NCBI GenBank assembly: GCA_002104945.1
Contig: MCFH01000007.1
Location: 482,001-546,000 of the forward strand
Direction: 5' to 3'
DNA from: Piromyces finnis
Taxonomy: Eukaryota > Neocallimastigomycota > Neocallimastigomycetes > Neocallimastigales > Neocallimastigaceae
DNA length: 64,000 bases
The notes beneath the pieces are model-generated. The model was not told the DNA's origin and did no database searches. It worked only from the letters and a program-made list of their open reading frames with translations. Shown here piece after piece: positions 1 to 15,297 of this stretch (positions are counted from its first letter, which is position 1; the number at the start of each line of letters is the position of its first letter). Position numbers and translations under genes: made by a program.

Positions 1-429
1 TAATTTACTTATATTTATATATTATAAACAATGTTAATCAATATCTAATATAATTTTATATAATTTCAACATTAAAAAAAAAAGAAAAGAATATTTCTCA
101 AAAAAATTCATAAGATAGATTTTAATCTTTATATAATTAAAAGTTTAATAATAATCTTTTTTTTTTTTTTCCTTAAGAATATATATATATATAAAGAATG
201 ACAAACAAAAAACAAAACAAAAATATAAATTCTAATTATATAATAGTAAATAGTAATAATTAAAACATAAGTAGTTATATAATTATAAAACAAATAATAA
301 TAAAAAATAACAAATAAAATTGTGTATATATAATTTTTTATTAAAAAAAAAAAATAAAAGTTATTGAAGAAAATATTTAAAAAAATGTATCAAATATATC
401 TTTGTATAATAACATTAAAAATTGTTTAA

Positions 430-470
<41 letters not shown>

Positions 471-737
471 ATATTATTATTCAAATAATAGAAAATTTAT
501 TTTTATAGTATTTTTTTAAAAATCGTTTCACTTTCGAATATATATAATTAAAAACTTTTATAAAAGAGTAATGTTATCTTCAGTAATAAATATAATTATT
601 TTTTTTTCTAGATATTAATATAAAATATATTTGATAATCTAGTTTTTTCTTCTTTTGTAATTATTTTTTAATAATATAAATGCTAGTCGTCCGTAGTAAA
701 TCAATCTTTCTTTTTTTTTTTTTTTTTTTTTTTTTTA

Positions 738-768
<31 letters not shown>

Positions 769-2023
769 TTATTTTTTTTTTACTTTCCTCTTTTATTTAT
801 ATTATATTTAAAATATTTAACCAATTAATTTTTAATTAATATAGAAAATTGAAAACCATAAAACTGATTATTCTTTAAATAAATGGGTATTATACATGTA
901 AAATATAATTGTTAAAACTTTATTTTAATCTTAATTATGATTTTAAGAAATGGATATTGACCAATAAACATATTTATAAAAAATTATCAAAGAGTATGTA
1001 ATTTTATTTAAAAGGATGGTTTGAAAAAAAGAAAAGAAAGGAAGAACTAGCGCTAATTTATGTAATAACTGATAATAATTTTAATTTTCTATCATATCCT
1101 TTATATAAAGGATAAGAAAAATGAAATTGATTTTTCAAATGTTAATTATTATTGAATAATTAGATTTATGTGAAGTATTTATATTTTTTTTTTAAAAGTA
1201 GTAATATCATTCATTAAAAGATAAACCAAGATTATTGATAAATCGGCTATTTGTAATTACTTTTTATTGAAATATTAAAATATGCAAATATAATATTATT
1301 ATAAATATATATATATATATAATTGCATGTTATTTAAATAATTTATATATAGAGTTTAGATTTTTATAGTTTTTAATAATGAATTTCTATAAAAAGATTG
1401 AATATTTTATAGTATTTTCATTAGCTTTAATTTTATAAAATAAAATTTAATAGAAAATTATAATATTTAAAAAGATTTAAAGATATATAATATTTATTTA
1501 TTATAATTAATACATAGTTTTGTAATCTTATTCTTTTAAAAGAAAATTATTTTAAAAAGAAAACTTTATATTATAAATAAATTAAATAAGTTATTATTTC
1601 ATTAGTAAATAATGAAATTAAAAAAAAGTCTCTCGATTATTTAATATTTATATATATATATTATTATAATTTTAAATATTTCAAGAATTTTATTTTTAAT
1701 TTTTCTATTATATATTATTATTATTATTTTTTTTTACTTTACTTTTTTGTAATTTAAAAATTATTATTTATGTAAATCATGAATAATATCTCACTATAGT
1801 TGATAAAGTTAAAAAAAAAAAAACAATAGATAATAATAAAGAGTAGGATTAATAAACGAGAAAGCAAAAATAACATAAATGTATAATATTTATTAATACT
1901 CATAATTACATAGAGAAAAAATTAATAGTCAAAATATTCGCTAAAAATATCTTTAAATTAATAAAAATATAATAGACTTTTGAAATATATATATAGTAAT
2001 AGTAATAAGTTATAAAGTTATAA
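1..2023. other. AT-rich intergenic region
   Basis: Almost pure A/T sequence with several long T runs (for example near 437-465 and 710-736). I see no coding frame with protein-like composition, no RNA gene and no terminal-repeat structure. The last few hundred bases are presumably the promoter and 5' leader of the P4-ATPase gene starting at 2024; no distinct promoter motif stands out. Confidence 0.6.
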
Positions 2024-5000
2024 ATGAGTAACGAGGAAGATATTGTTAATAATAAAACTGACATTACGAATATTGGAGATATTATTGATGACAATGATGC
2101 AGAAGCAGAATTTGAAGAATCTAAAGATAAAATTCAATTAACAATTAAGACAAAGGGGGTTGAATTTCAACTACCCAATACAGATAAAGGTATCAGTAAT
2201 ATGAAAGCGGAGCCGACCATTCATGATTTAAGTTTATATATAGATGATTCAAATTTATCTCTATCACCTACAATTGAGAATATGGAAAGTGAAGCTGTAT
2301 ATGAAGTTACATTTCCAATTCCAGAAGAAAAATTGGAAAAAAATTCTAATTATATAAGAACAACTAAATATACAATATGGACATTTTTACCTTTAAATTT
2401 ATGTAGTCAGGTATAAAATAATAATTAATATGTAAAAAAAAAATTATATTATAAAAATTTGAAATAATAATATGTTATTTAAAATTAATAAAAATAAATG
2501 CCAATTTTTTTATAAAAATATTACTCAAAAAAAAAAAAAAAAAAATGGAAATAAAAAGTTTCGAAGATTATATAATATATATTTTTTATGTGCAGCTATT
2601 TCGACATTAACAAAATACAGTGCACTTAATCCATTTACACAAATTTTCCCATTATTACTTGTACTCTCAGTTACTGCATTGAAAGATGGTTATGAAGATT
2701 ATGTAGGAATTTATATTATGTTTTTACCTTTATTATTATAATATTTATATATTAATATAATTTTTATTTTAACTATTTAATTAATAATACAATTATTGTA
2801 ATTATTAAATGAAAAATAAACAACCAAACAAAAAATAATAAAACAATAAAAGAAACGTTATCTTTCCGATAAGGAAACCAATAATATAAAATATTCTATA
2901 TTTAGAAATGGTTATGTAGATTTAATTCCTAGTAAAGATATTAACTGTGGTGATGTTGTATGTTTAAATCAAAGATCAGATTATTCATAAATAGATATAG
3001 ACATAAACGATAATCATATTAATATAAAATTAAAATTATTAATTCTGAATATGAATTAAAAATTTAATATTTTCAATATAAATAGGTTATTTTACAAAAA
3101 GGAGATAAAGTTCCAGCAGATTTATTATTAATTGGTTCTTCATCAGAAGAAGGAACTTGTTACATTGAAACATCAGATTTAGATGGGTAAGATAATAAAT
3201 TATTAAATATATCTTATATATATTTATTATAAATTAGTGAAAAAAAACTAAATAATAATATCCTTATAAATGTATATCTTAAATGAATATCTTAAAAAAA
3301 TAAATAATAAAAAAGTGAAACTAATTTAAAACGAAGAACAGCTCTTAAGCAATTCTCCGGTATTCGTAGTTTGGATGAATTATTAAGAGTTAAATGTGTT
3401 ATTCATTGTGAACAACCAAATGATAATTTAACTTCTTTTGATGGTAGCATATCAATTGAAATTTCAAAAAAGACAAATAAAGTAGATGAAAAAGATGGTA
3501 ATTCTTAAAAATTTTTGTTTTAAAATTTTCTATACAAAAAATTTATCATTAAAAAAATTATTTAAAGATTCATTCTTTTTTTAAATAACAATTAATAATT
3601 ACTCTTATATGATAAATATTCTTATTCATTCATATTATTCTAATGTATTAAAAATTTATTTTTTATTTATTATTTATTTTAGCTGTTCCTCCATTAATTG
3701 CTACTTTGGCTCCACCACAACCACAAACCGGCCTTCCAAGATCTGCATCATTTTTCAGAAGAAGAAAAGAAATTTCTAATTTAAAAAAGGGTGTACCATT
3801 TAATATGGAAAATATGCTTTTAAGAGGTTCTATTTTAAGAAATACAGATTGTATATACGGTATGGTTATTTATTCTGGTCAAAATACCAAGGTTTATCAA
3901 AATTTGAAAAAGACTGGAATGAAATTTAGTAAAATGGAAAAGAAATTAAATATTTTGATTTTATATATATTTGTTTTTAACATTATTATTTTGTCATTAA
4001 CTGTTATTATGGACTTTATTCAAACAAAGAATGATTGTGAAGCATTCCATATAGATAGTCCAACAACAAATATGACAGCTTATTATGAAAATGACTTACC
4101 AATTTCAGGTATATCACAACCAGCTTTAATTGATTCTCCACATGACCTATGGTATATTGCAACAAAACCATATCTAGAAAAGCCTGATACAAATTATCCA
4201 GCTATGGTAATTTCAAGTATTTTATCATATTTTGCTCTTTATACCTACGTAATTCCAATCAGTTTATTTGTCTCACTCGAAATTGTTCGTTTCTTACAAG
4301 CATTTGGAATGGAAAAAGATAAGAAAATGATGGGTAAGCAAGAAATTCAGCAAAATTTAGAAAATTCTGATGATAAATCTAAAGTTGTAAGACATCTTGA
4401 TAAAGATCCTAACTTGTTATCTTCAAGAGCTAGTATATATCGTAGTGTACATAAAAAAACGGAGAAAAAAGTTCAAATTAAAAATCTGAATATGATTGTT
4501 AATAATTCAAATTTGAATGAAGAATTAGGTACAGTTGAATATATTTTTAGTGATAAAACTGGTACTTTGACAAGAAATGATATGCAACTTTCTAAATGGT
4601 TTGTTGCCGGTAAAATTTTTGAAAGAATTCCAGCACAAAAATCCTTATTAGAAAGATTTGAAAATCCTGAATGTTCTCAAGATGAAAAAACAATGATTAG
4701 AGAATTTTGTAGAGCAGTTGCTATGTGTAATGAAACAATTCCTTCTTTCGAACCAAAAACATACGAAATTATTTATGAAAGTCAGTCTCCTGATGAATCA
4801 GCTTTGGTATATGGTATTAAAACTGAAGGAGTTAGTTTAATCGAAAGAAATAGAACAAGTGTATCTATTGGTATGTGGGGATCTGAGTCTGCTTCAAATA
4901 TAAGAAATCAAGTAGAAGAAACTTACAGAATTTTGAATGTTTTTGAATTTAATAGTGATAGAAAAAGAATGAGTGTTATATTAAGAAGACCAGATAATAG

Positions 5001-7484
5001 AATTGTTTTATATTGTAAAGGTGCTGATGATATTATGTTTGGTAGATTATCAGATGATTCACAAGTTAATGATCCAAACTTTATTAAAGGAACAAGGGAT
5101 GCTCTTAAGGTATTCAGTCAAGACGGTCTTAGAGTTCTTTTAGTTGCTACAAAGGAATTAACAGAAGAAGAATATGAAGAATTTAATAATGAATATATTA
5201 CTGCCAATCAAAATATAACTAACAGAGCTGTAGTTGTTGAAGAAGTTGTTAGTGGAATTGAAAGTAATTTAAAACTTTTAGGTGCTACTGCTATTGAAGA
5301 TCGTTTACAAGATAGAGTCCCTGAAACTATTGATTACATATTAAAGGTAAAAGAAATAACATTCACCTAATACAATTCATTTTAAAATCTATTACTAATT
5401 CACAAATATATATTTATATTTTATTATTTAGAGTGGAATTAGATTCTGGTTATTAACAGGTGATAAGCAAGAAACAGCAATTAATATTGGTACTTCCTCT
5501 AAATTGTTATCGGAAGATTTTAATATGATGATTTTAAATGCTACATCGGAAAGTGAATGTGATAGAAAATTAGATAATTTTATTAAAACATTTAAAGATA
5601 ACAATAGCTGGGGTATTGATCATACTCCAGAAGAAAGTATTAATAAAGGTATAAAGAAATATTTAAATAAATTAACCAAAAAAGGAAAGCAACAAGTTTT
5701 AGATGCTAAGGAAAAGCAACGTTTAGAAAAAATGTGGGAAAAGAATGCATTGATTGTCGATGGAGGTACTTTATCATTTATTTTTGGATCTACCACTGAA
5801 GCAGAAGAAGAAGCTCAAAATAAAAATCCTAAAAACAAGATTGCTCCAGCCAAATCAGAAAATAAAGATGAGGAAAAGAAAGAATGTAAAGATGATGAAG
5901 AAAATCATCCAAATAAGACAAGTACCTTTAAATATGATCAAAATGTAATGACAAGTATGCAAAGAAAGTTCCTTGAAATTGGTACCAGATGCCATTCAGT
6001 AATTTGTTGTCGTGTAACTCCAATTCAAAAAGCTAGAGTTGTCAAATTAGTAAAGATTCATTTAAAGAAAACAACTTTAGCTATTGGTGATGGTGCTAAT
6101 GATGTATCTATGATTAAGGCTGCTGATGTTGGTATTGGTATAATGGGAAAAGAAGGTGCTCAAGCTGTTAAAGCTAGTGATTATGCTTTTAAAGAATTTA
6201 AATTTTTGAAGAGACTTATTTTCATTCATGGCCATTACAATTATATACGTATAACTAAAATCTTATTATATAGTTTCTATAAAAATATTGTTTTAATTAT
6301 TCCTCAAATTCTTTGGGGTTTCTATACATATTGGAGTGGAACGGTGAGTTGATATATGTATAATTTTATATGATATTTTCATATAAAAATTTTATTGATA
6401 TAACAGTTTTTTTTTAATCATTTAGAAAAACTAATTTTTTATTTGTCATATTATATATTTTATTAATACCTATATTTTTGCAAAAATTAAAATAAATAAT
6501 ATTAATATTATTATAGATGGTATATGAAGAAATGTTTTTGACAGCATATAACGTTTTAATGACATCAATTCCAGGTCCTGTATTAGCATGTTTAGAAAGA
6601 GATTTACCAACTTCTGCAATTTACAGTAATCCACCACTTTATCTTGAAACATTAAAAGGAAAATATTGGAATAAAAAATTATTCTTACATTGGTTCTTAT
6701 TGGCCATCTATCAAGGATTTAGTAAGAATTTATATCATTTATTTATAATATATTAAAAATAAAGTAATTTTTTTTTAATGAGCATTTATCAATTTTTTTT
6801 TCCAATAGTGAGTTTCTATATGCCATTCTTTTCATTTAATGACTCTATTTTTAAAAGTGATGGAAAATCATTTGTTAATAATTATTGGGGACAATGCTAT
6901 ATAATTGAAACTATAGTTTTGTTAACAGTATTAATTAAAGCAATAATGGTTACTGAATGGTTAACTTTAATAACATTTATTGGTATTGGTGTAATGTTAT
7001 TGTTCCATATTCTTATTATGATTGGTGTTAATTTCATATATTATAGTAGTGAAGGTTCTATCTTTTTAATTTTCAAAGCACCCGAGATCATATTATTAAT
7101 ACTTTTCATGTTAGTTGTCAATATTTTACCAGATTTTACAATATTATAGTAAGTTTTTTTTTTTTTTTTTACTATTCCTATTATTAAAAATATTAATGTT
7201 TTAATTATATATATTAATATTATATATACTAAAAATATTTTATAATAATCAACAGCTATAACAAATACATAAAACCATCTGATACTCAAATAGTTTTAGA
7301 AAACTATAAATTAAAGAAGAAGGAACCATTGAATTATGAAGAAGATGAAAATAGTGATGATGATTCAAATTCTCTTGATACTGTTAGTAGTGCTAGTAGT
7401 TATCAAAGTTGTAGAGAAAGTGAAATGGCTGATGGAATACAGCCAAGAATAAGTATAAGTGTAGAAGTTCAAGCAAATCATTAA
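2024..7484 (+). CDS. P4-type ATPase (phospholipid flippase), copy A
   Basis: Predicted ten-exon gene: 2024-2410, 2559-2702, 2853-2957, 3086-3186, 3316-3497, 3683-5346, 5432-6343, 6517-6721, 6809-7148, 7256-7484, all with GT..AG introns and consistent phase, giving about 1422 aa. P4-ATPases move aminophospholipids from the outer to the cytosolic leaflet in Golgi, endosome and plasma membranes. Visible hallmarks: DGET of the actuator domain at about residue 245, the PISL motif of TM4 that is diagnostic for P4 over ion pumps, the phosphorylation motif DKTGTLT with Asp at about residue 597, ESQSPDE of the nucleotide domain, LLTGDK and GDGANDV. The C-terminal tail is acidic and Ser-rich. A Lys/Glu-rich insert interrupts the P domain near 5800-5930. 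A paralogue with matching introns follows at 8281. Family certain; which lipid, and which beta subunit (Cdc50-like), cannot be read here. Confidence 0.95.
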
Positions 7485-8280
7485 TTAGTGTAGCATAGCT
7501 TTAATATAAAAAGAATTTGTATTTTCTTTTTTTTTTTTTTTTTGCATTTTAATTATTTCTTTTTTTTCATAGACATAATTCAATCTTATCGTTTATACCA
7601 TTTTTATTTATAATATTACTATTAAATATAAAAAAATATAATTATTATAACCTTTATACATGATATTATTTTCTTAAAAAAATATAGAAAAAAAAAAAGA
7701 ATATGATGTATTTATAAATTACTTCTAAAATGCTATTTTTTTTTTTTTGTATTTTATATTTAATTATAAATTATTAATTAATAATTAGTATTTAATAAAT
7801 TAAGTCCGAATAAAATATAATATATTAAAAAAATGAAATTATTTTTATCTCCAAAAAAAAAAAAAAAAAAAACATTCCTGAAAAAATTAATTTTACTTTA
7901 TAATTTTATTATTAATATTTTTTTTTTTTGTTACAAGTATAAAATGAATTTTAATATAATAAAAAAATATTAAAAATTAATTTATTGTAAATATAAACAG
8001 CTTATTTATATTAAATGTTTTTTAAAGTTTTCTTTCTTTTTTTTTTTTTTTTTTAAATAATAGAACTTAATATTTTTGAGAATTAATAACACCTATTATC
8101 TATTATAATTTATTTAAAATATATATATATATATTTTAAATAATTAAATTAATTATTAGTATTAATATTATAAAAGTTATAAAAGAATGACAATATACAT
8201 AATATAATAGTTCCTAATAAGTCATACATAACTTGAAATTTATTTATATTTTTATACTATAAATATTGTTATAATAAATA
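7485..8280. other. AT-rich spacer between the two flippase genes
   Basis: About 0.8 kb of A/T homopolymers and AT dinucleotide tracts. It must hold the 3' end of copy A and the promoter of copy B. Nothing else is recognisable. Confidence 0.55.
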
Positions 8281-11200
8281 ATGTCATCAAATAATGAGGA
8301 TTCAAAAAATGAATCTAATAATAACCTAAAAAAGAGTTTAAGTAGTATAGCGAAAAAAGAAAATAATGTATGTGTTACATTTACTCAACCAAAGGAAGAA
8401 ATAGTAATACCACAAATATTAAATCGTGATAATCCAAGCAATATTTTTGAGGATGAAATAGAAGAAAATAAAATAGTATATGAAATAAATTTTCCACCAA
8501 AAGAAGAAGAAATACGGCCTAAAGCAAATCATATAAAAACAACAAAATATAATATATTTACATTTCTTCCATTAAATTTATGGTCACAGGTTTATATTTA
8601 TTTAATATTCAATTTACATTAACTCATTATTTATGTATCAACTCTAAATAATATTGTCTATATATAAGTTTCATAGATTTTCAAATATATATTTCCTGCT
8701 TGGTGCACTTTCAACGTTATTTGGGTATACTGTTGTAAGTCCAGTTGCTCAAATAATGCCATTAATTATAGTACTTTCAGTGACAGCAATTAAAGATGCT
8801 TATGGAGATATTGTAAACTATAAACTATTCTTATTTGATATATATAAATTATCTATACATTATTATATATAATATATAATAATTACATTAATATTATTTA
8901 ATTATAGAAACGAAGTTCAGATGATAAAAAGACTAATAATGAGCCATATTATATATTAAGGAATAACGAAGTAAAACAAGTATTATGCCAAGATATTTTT
9001 CCAGGAGATGTGGTATGAATATATAAAAAAAACTTTTTAATATATATCTAACTAGAATTAAAATTTATAAAAATAATAATCAAAATATAATAATAAATTT
9101 TTATAAGATCGTTATTCAAAAAGGTGATAAAATACCAGCAGATTGTCTTCTTCTTAGTTCATCAAATGATGATGGTGTATGTTATGTAGAAACATCCGAT
9201 TTAGATGGGTACATAAAGTTATTCTTTTTATTATAATATAATATAATTATTTTAAAAATTCTTATTGACATTTAGATTTAATATGTATAATAATAACAAA
9301 ATAATATAAAAATATTTATTGTCACACAACAATCTTTTTTTAATATTTTATACACAAAAATATTATTCATAGTGAAACAAGTTTAAAGAAAAAAGTATCT
9401 TTATCAGAATTGTCGTGTATAAGAGATTTAGAAGGATTTTCAAAAATACATGGCAAAATTCAATGTGAACCACCTTGTGATAGTTTTTCATCTTTTGAAG
9501 GAAGAATATATTTTGAAACAGTATTTAAACCAATACAAAGAGACTCATATAGTATTAATACCAGTAAAACCAATTTAAGTACTATAAGTAGAGAAATTAA
9601 AAAAAATATAACAAATGTATCTAATATGATACGAGGAAATAGTTCTTTCATAAAAGTTGGTTCTAATATGCCAAATACCTCACTTTCACTTAATGTAAAT
9701 CAAATGCTATTTAGAGGTTCTGTATTAAGAAATACAGAATGTGTATATTTAATGGCAATTTATACAGGAAAAGAAACTAGAGTATTTAGGAATTCGCGTC
9801 AAATAGGATTAAAAACAAGTACATTAGATCCTCAACTCAATAAATACTTAATTTACATCTTTATTTTAAATTTTATTATTTTATTTATATCTGTCATTTT
9901 TCAACTTTTTGATTCATATAAAGTTATTAAAAAGAAAAGAAAGTATAACCATTGGTATTTATTAATTAATAATAAGTGGAGCACTATAAACGAAATATTT
10001 AAGAGCATTCTATCGTTCTTTGCGCTCTATACCTATTTTGTTCCTCTTAGTTTATTTGTAACTTTGGAAGTTGTGCGAGTAATACAAAGTTGGTTTTTCC
10101 AATGGGATCATGAAATGATGGGTCAAAAAGAAATTGAAACTGAAGTAAAAAATACAAATGATACTATATTAAATTTAGATAATGATCCTAATCTTATAAG
10201 TAGTAGAGTAAACTCTGCAGAAATAACAAATAAAAGTATACGGGCTTCACAAAAATCCTTATTAAAAACAAAACTTTCAATATCACAATTAGAGTTAATA
10301 CCTGAGAATAAAGAACAACAAACAACAGAACAAAAACCAACTAAACAATGGATACCAATGAAAGTTAATAGTTTAAATTTAGGTGAAGATTTAGGTGCAA
10401 TTCAATATATATTTAGTGATAAAACAGGAACACTAACAAAAAATATGATGATACTTACAAAATGGTGTATCGATGGAAAAATATTAGATGCATATAATGA
10501 ACCTTCTTGTCTTTATCAAGAAATTAAAAAATGTGATGATACAAAAAATGATGATACTAATATGAATGAAGAATATAGAGATAAAATTTTAGAATTTTGT
10601 CGAGCATTAGCAACATGTCATGAAGTTATGATATCCTATGATCCTGCAAGTTACCAACCTGTTTTTGAAAGTCAGTCTCCGGATGAGACTGCAATTGTTT
10701 TAGGGCTACAGAAAGCAGGTGTACGATTGATATCAAGAAATAAGGATAATATTATGTTTCAATTATGGAATAATGAAGAAACACATAAAATATTATTATT
10801 AGTGGAGTTTACAAGTGATAGAAAGTGCATGACAGTAATTGTGAAAAGGGAAACTAATAAAGGTCCAGTTTATACATTATATACTAAAGGTGCGGATGAT
10901 GTTATATCGAGAAGATTATCAACAAATAAATCGGTTAATAATGAAAAAGTATTAACAAATACAATGAATGCTATAAAATTATTTGGTAAAATGGGATATC
11001 GTGTTTTAATGGTTGCTGAACGTATTATTGATAAAGATACATATGAAACATTTATCAATATGTATAGAAAAGCAGAATGTAGTTTAGGAAATCGTGCAAA
11101 AAATATAGCAAAAGCAATGGAATATATCGAAAAGGATTTAATATTACTTGGGTTAACAGCTGTAGAGGATCAATTACAAGAAAATATTCCAGAAACCATT

Positions 11201-14200
11201 GATTATCTTTTAAATGTATATATTATAAATATCTAAAAAAAAATGTATTATTATAATTTTTTATATTTATTTATTTTATTTTATTTTGATTTTAATATTT
11301 CTTCACTATTAAATCATATGATAAATTAAAAGGCCGGAATAAAAATGTGGTTATTAACAGGTGATCAACAAGATACAGCTATTAATATTGGAATGTCATC
11401 ATGCTTATTAAATAACAATTCAAATTTAATGATTCTTAATGACAAAACCTATCGTAAGTGTGAAAGAACGCTGGAAAAATATATAAATAAAATGAAAGAA
11501 AATGATGAATGGGGATATCCTATGATACGATATAAAAAGAAAGATAGTGAAGAAGATGATTCAATAATGTATGACGAGAGACATGATAAAAATTTTAAGA
11601 TGTCAAATATTAAATATAAATGGGAAAAAAACGTGTTAGTAGTAAATGGTGACGCACTTGCAGCCATTTTTGGAAGTAAACCAGTAAAAAAGGATAATAA
11701 ATCCAATAATAATAAAAGTCGTTCTCACCATCATACACATACTCATAATCATAATAATAACGATACAATGAATGAAAATGAAAAAACTTCAAAAAGCAAA
11801 TTAATATTAAGTAATAATATATTACCTTTTAAAAAATCTAGTCAAAAAGTTTATCCTGAAGGATATGTTCCTATAGAAGATTCATCGATTAAAAAAAATG
11901 ACGAGAAAAAAGAAATATGTAATAAGGAAGAATACGATTTTGATAATAACACTAATAATAATAATAACATAGAAGATAATAATAATAATACTAATAACAT
12001 TGATAATAATAAAAAAAAGAAAAAAAAGATATTAAAAAAGTTTAGTGAAAAACTACAAAAGATAAAAAAATCAAAAAAAGAAGATGATAAGAAAAAGAAT
12101 AATGAACCATATAATCCGAAAGAATTAACTCCATTACAAAGAAAGTTTGTTGAAGTTGGTATTAGATGTAGAACGGTAATTTGTTGTCGTGTAACACCAA
12201 TTCAAAAGGCTAATGTTGTTAAAGCAGTAAGACATAATTTAAATGCTGTTACACTTGCTATAGGAGATGGTGCAAATGACGTAGCTATGATACAAGCTGC
12301 TCATGTTGGTGTTGGTATTATGGGAAGAGAAGGTGCTCAAGCAGTGAGAGCAAGTGATTATGCATTTTTAGAATTTAGATTTTTAAAACCTTTACTTTGT
12401 GTACATGGTAGATATTCATATCTTCGAATAACGAAATTAATCCTTTTTTCATTTTATAAAAATATTGTTTTATCTTTAATTTTATTTTCGTATGGCTTTG
12501 TTTCCTTATGGAGTGGAAATGTAATTATCACCCAATAATTAAACCCTTTTTATTTATTAAAATTAATAATACTAATATATAATTGTTATAATTGTATATA
12601 TATTATCTATTAATTATTAGACCTTATTGGAAAACTATTTCTTATTATCGTATAATTTATTCTATACTTGCTTTATCATTCTTGTTTTAGCATGTTATGA
12701 AAGAGATGTTGGAATTAAAGCAATTTATGAAAATCCTCAATTATACAAACAAGTAAAAGATGGTATATATTGGTGTAATGCTAAGAAATTTGGATGGATT
12801 TTATCTAGTATATGGCATGGACTTGGTAATTAATAATAATAATAAAAATTAAATTTAATGTTTTTTCTTTATTTATGAAATTATTTATGGAAAAAATAAC
12901 ACATATTAACTATTATTATTATTATAATTTTATTACTTTATCATTTTAATTTATCAAAAATAATAATGATAATAATAAAAAACAAAAGTGATTGTTTTCA
13001 TTATGATTTTTATGTTTGATGATAATATTTTGAGACAAGATGGAAGCTCAGCTATATCTTTCTGGGCTCAATGTTACATTATTCAAACAATTTTAATATT
13101 GGTAGTAACATTAAAAAGTATAACAATACATGAACGATTCACAATACTATCATTAATTACGACTATTCTTTCACTTGTTATCTATTTTGTATTTATGCTT
13201 GCTATTGACTATATATTCTTATATTTTGAATCATCAATCTTAGTGATATCAGAAATGCCAAATTATTTCTTGATAATATTATTTGGTGTAATCACTTCAA
13301 TATTACCGGATTATATTGTTTATTAGTAAATATTTTTTTTAAACTTTTATAAAAATAAAAATATATTAAAAGATATTTTATTTAATTAAATAATAAATTA
13401 ATATTTTCTTATAAACATATAACTAAATATTAAAATTATTTTTTTTTTATAAAAAAAATAGTATAAGATCAAATTATTATCCAACAGATGCCCAGATTAT
13501 ATTCCAAGAAAGAAAATTGAATAAGAGTAGGAATAAATACAATATGATGGAACTTCAACATCCAATTAATAATAATTTCAACTTAAGTCAAACAAATCTA
13601 TTGTCAATTATTGATAATGAAAATGCTGAGAATAATAAACAAAAAATGGATGAAAATAGTAATAATAATATGGTGGATAAAAGTAAAACTAGTAATGGAA
13701 AAAAGAATAAAAACGATAATAAAACGAATGATCATGAAAAACTTAATCAAAATGATAATAATAACTATAGTAATCATTTAAATATAGATGATAATAATAC
13801 TATTATAAATACAAAGCCAAAGATTTCCAAGAAATTAAGTGATATTCTTATTGAGAAAAATGAAAATAAGATTGATTTCCCATTAAGATCAAAGAGTACT
13901 ATACTTAACCAAAATAGCTTATTATATCAAAAAAGCTTTATGTCTGATCCTGAAATAAATAGAATTAATGCTGATGATATAAAAAAATCATCTTTTTTTA
14001 GTATAAGGAATAGTTCAAATTACACTCACATATCTGATAATGATTTATATAATTATCACAAGAAAACAAAAAATAGTAAAGAAAATAATATATTAAAAGA
14101 AAATGAAAAGAGTAAATCTTTAGAAACGGATAATATGGCTAAAAACAATAATAACAACAGTAATAATAATACGATTCAAGATACTGAGAATAACAATTTT

Positions 14201-14632
14201 TTGAAGAAAAATTATAGTAATAATAGTTCAAATAATTATAGTGAGAATACAAATATTAGTTCAAGTAATAGTAAAAGTGAGTTAACTATCAGTAGTTTAA
14301 GTAATAGTGAAAGTAGTAAAAGCGAAGATTCTAATAGTAGTTCAAGTCATAGTGGAAGTAGTAAAAGTGAGGAGGATACTAGTAGTAGTTCAAGTCATAG
14401 TGGAAATAGTAAAAGTGAGGATACTAGTAATAGTGAAAATAGTAATAGAAGAGACAGTTCCAAGGATAATTATAATTATCAAAATACGCTATTAAATAAT
14501 AGTGATTTGGAACTCAATTCTAATCGATCATCTGAAGAGTCAATTTATATGAATTTACCAGCTGGTGATAAGAAAAGACTTCCTTCCATTAAATTACACT
14601 ACTCAAAAGAAAATTTAAATGAGAAAAAATAA
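8281..14632 (+). CDS. P4-type ATPase (phospholipid flippase), copy B with long low-complexity tail
   Basis: Predicted nine exons: 8281-8589, 8669-8812, 8908-9012, 9108-9208, 9373-11215, 11333-12520, 12621-12825, 12989-13325, 13462-14632, giving about 1800 aa, far longer than the usual 1100-1350 of the family. Hallmarks: DLDGET at about residues 218-222, PLSL in TM4 where copy A has PISL, DKTGTLT with Asp at about 569, ESQSPDE, LLTGDQ (TGDK in copy A) and GDGANDV. Most introns occupy the same positions as in copy A; copy A's intron after exon 5 is absent here, so the genes are tandem duplicates. The extra length is an Asn/His/Lys-rich insert in the P domain (about 11690-12110) and a roughly 380-residue Asn/Ser/Lys-rich cytosolic tail containing SSSSHSG-type repeats (about 14280-14440). 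Probable lipid flippase; specificity unknown. Confidence 0.93.
14270..14450 (+). repeat. Degenerate Ser-rich coding repeat in flippase copy B tail
   Basis: Tandem imperfect units rich in AGT/AGC serine codons encode [11 protein letters not shown]-like peptides repeated three to four times. They lie in the predicted cytosolic tail of the second P4-ATPase. Such tracts usually encode disordered, phosphorylatable segments; that role is inference. Confidence 0.7.
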
Positions 14633-15297
14633 ATAATCATTATAAATTATATAAGAACGACTAAAAACAAAAAAAAAAAAAAATATATATATATATATGA
14701 AAAATTATAATAATGATATATAACTATTTTTTGTAATACATTTATATAATTACAATTTTTGTCAAAAATTTATATACCAATTTCTTTTAATATTAATTAT
14801 AACCAAAATAATATAATACTACCATAATTATAATAATAAAAGAAATATATACCAAATATTTTATATTTTATATATTTAATAATTATTTCTATATACTATT
14901 TTAATCTCACATATATATATTAAATTATCTATATATAACAATTTTTGATTTTAAAAAGCAATTATAATAAATAATAGCAATAAAACTGCTAATTAAATAA
15001 AACATATTTAAATACAAAGTTTTTTATGTATATATTTAAAAGAGAAATTCAAGAATTTATTAATGAGTTTAATAATATTTTTATACCAAAAAAAGTATGG
15101 TTGAACCATTTTTTTTTTGGTAGTATTATGATGTGTAGTTTTATTTAATAAAGATTTTTTGGAAAAATCATCCAATCCAATCAAATATTTTATCTAAAGA
15201 CATTAATTATAATATGATTTAAAAAATGATTTAGTTATTTATATTTTATTTAATTTTTTAAAATAAAAATCAATTTCAAATTTTTAAAAAAAAAAAA
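14633..15297. other. AT-rich intergenic region
   Basis: Downstream of flippase B and upstream of KAE1. Composition is A/T with short AT runs; I see no gene or structured element. Confidence 0.55.
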
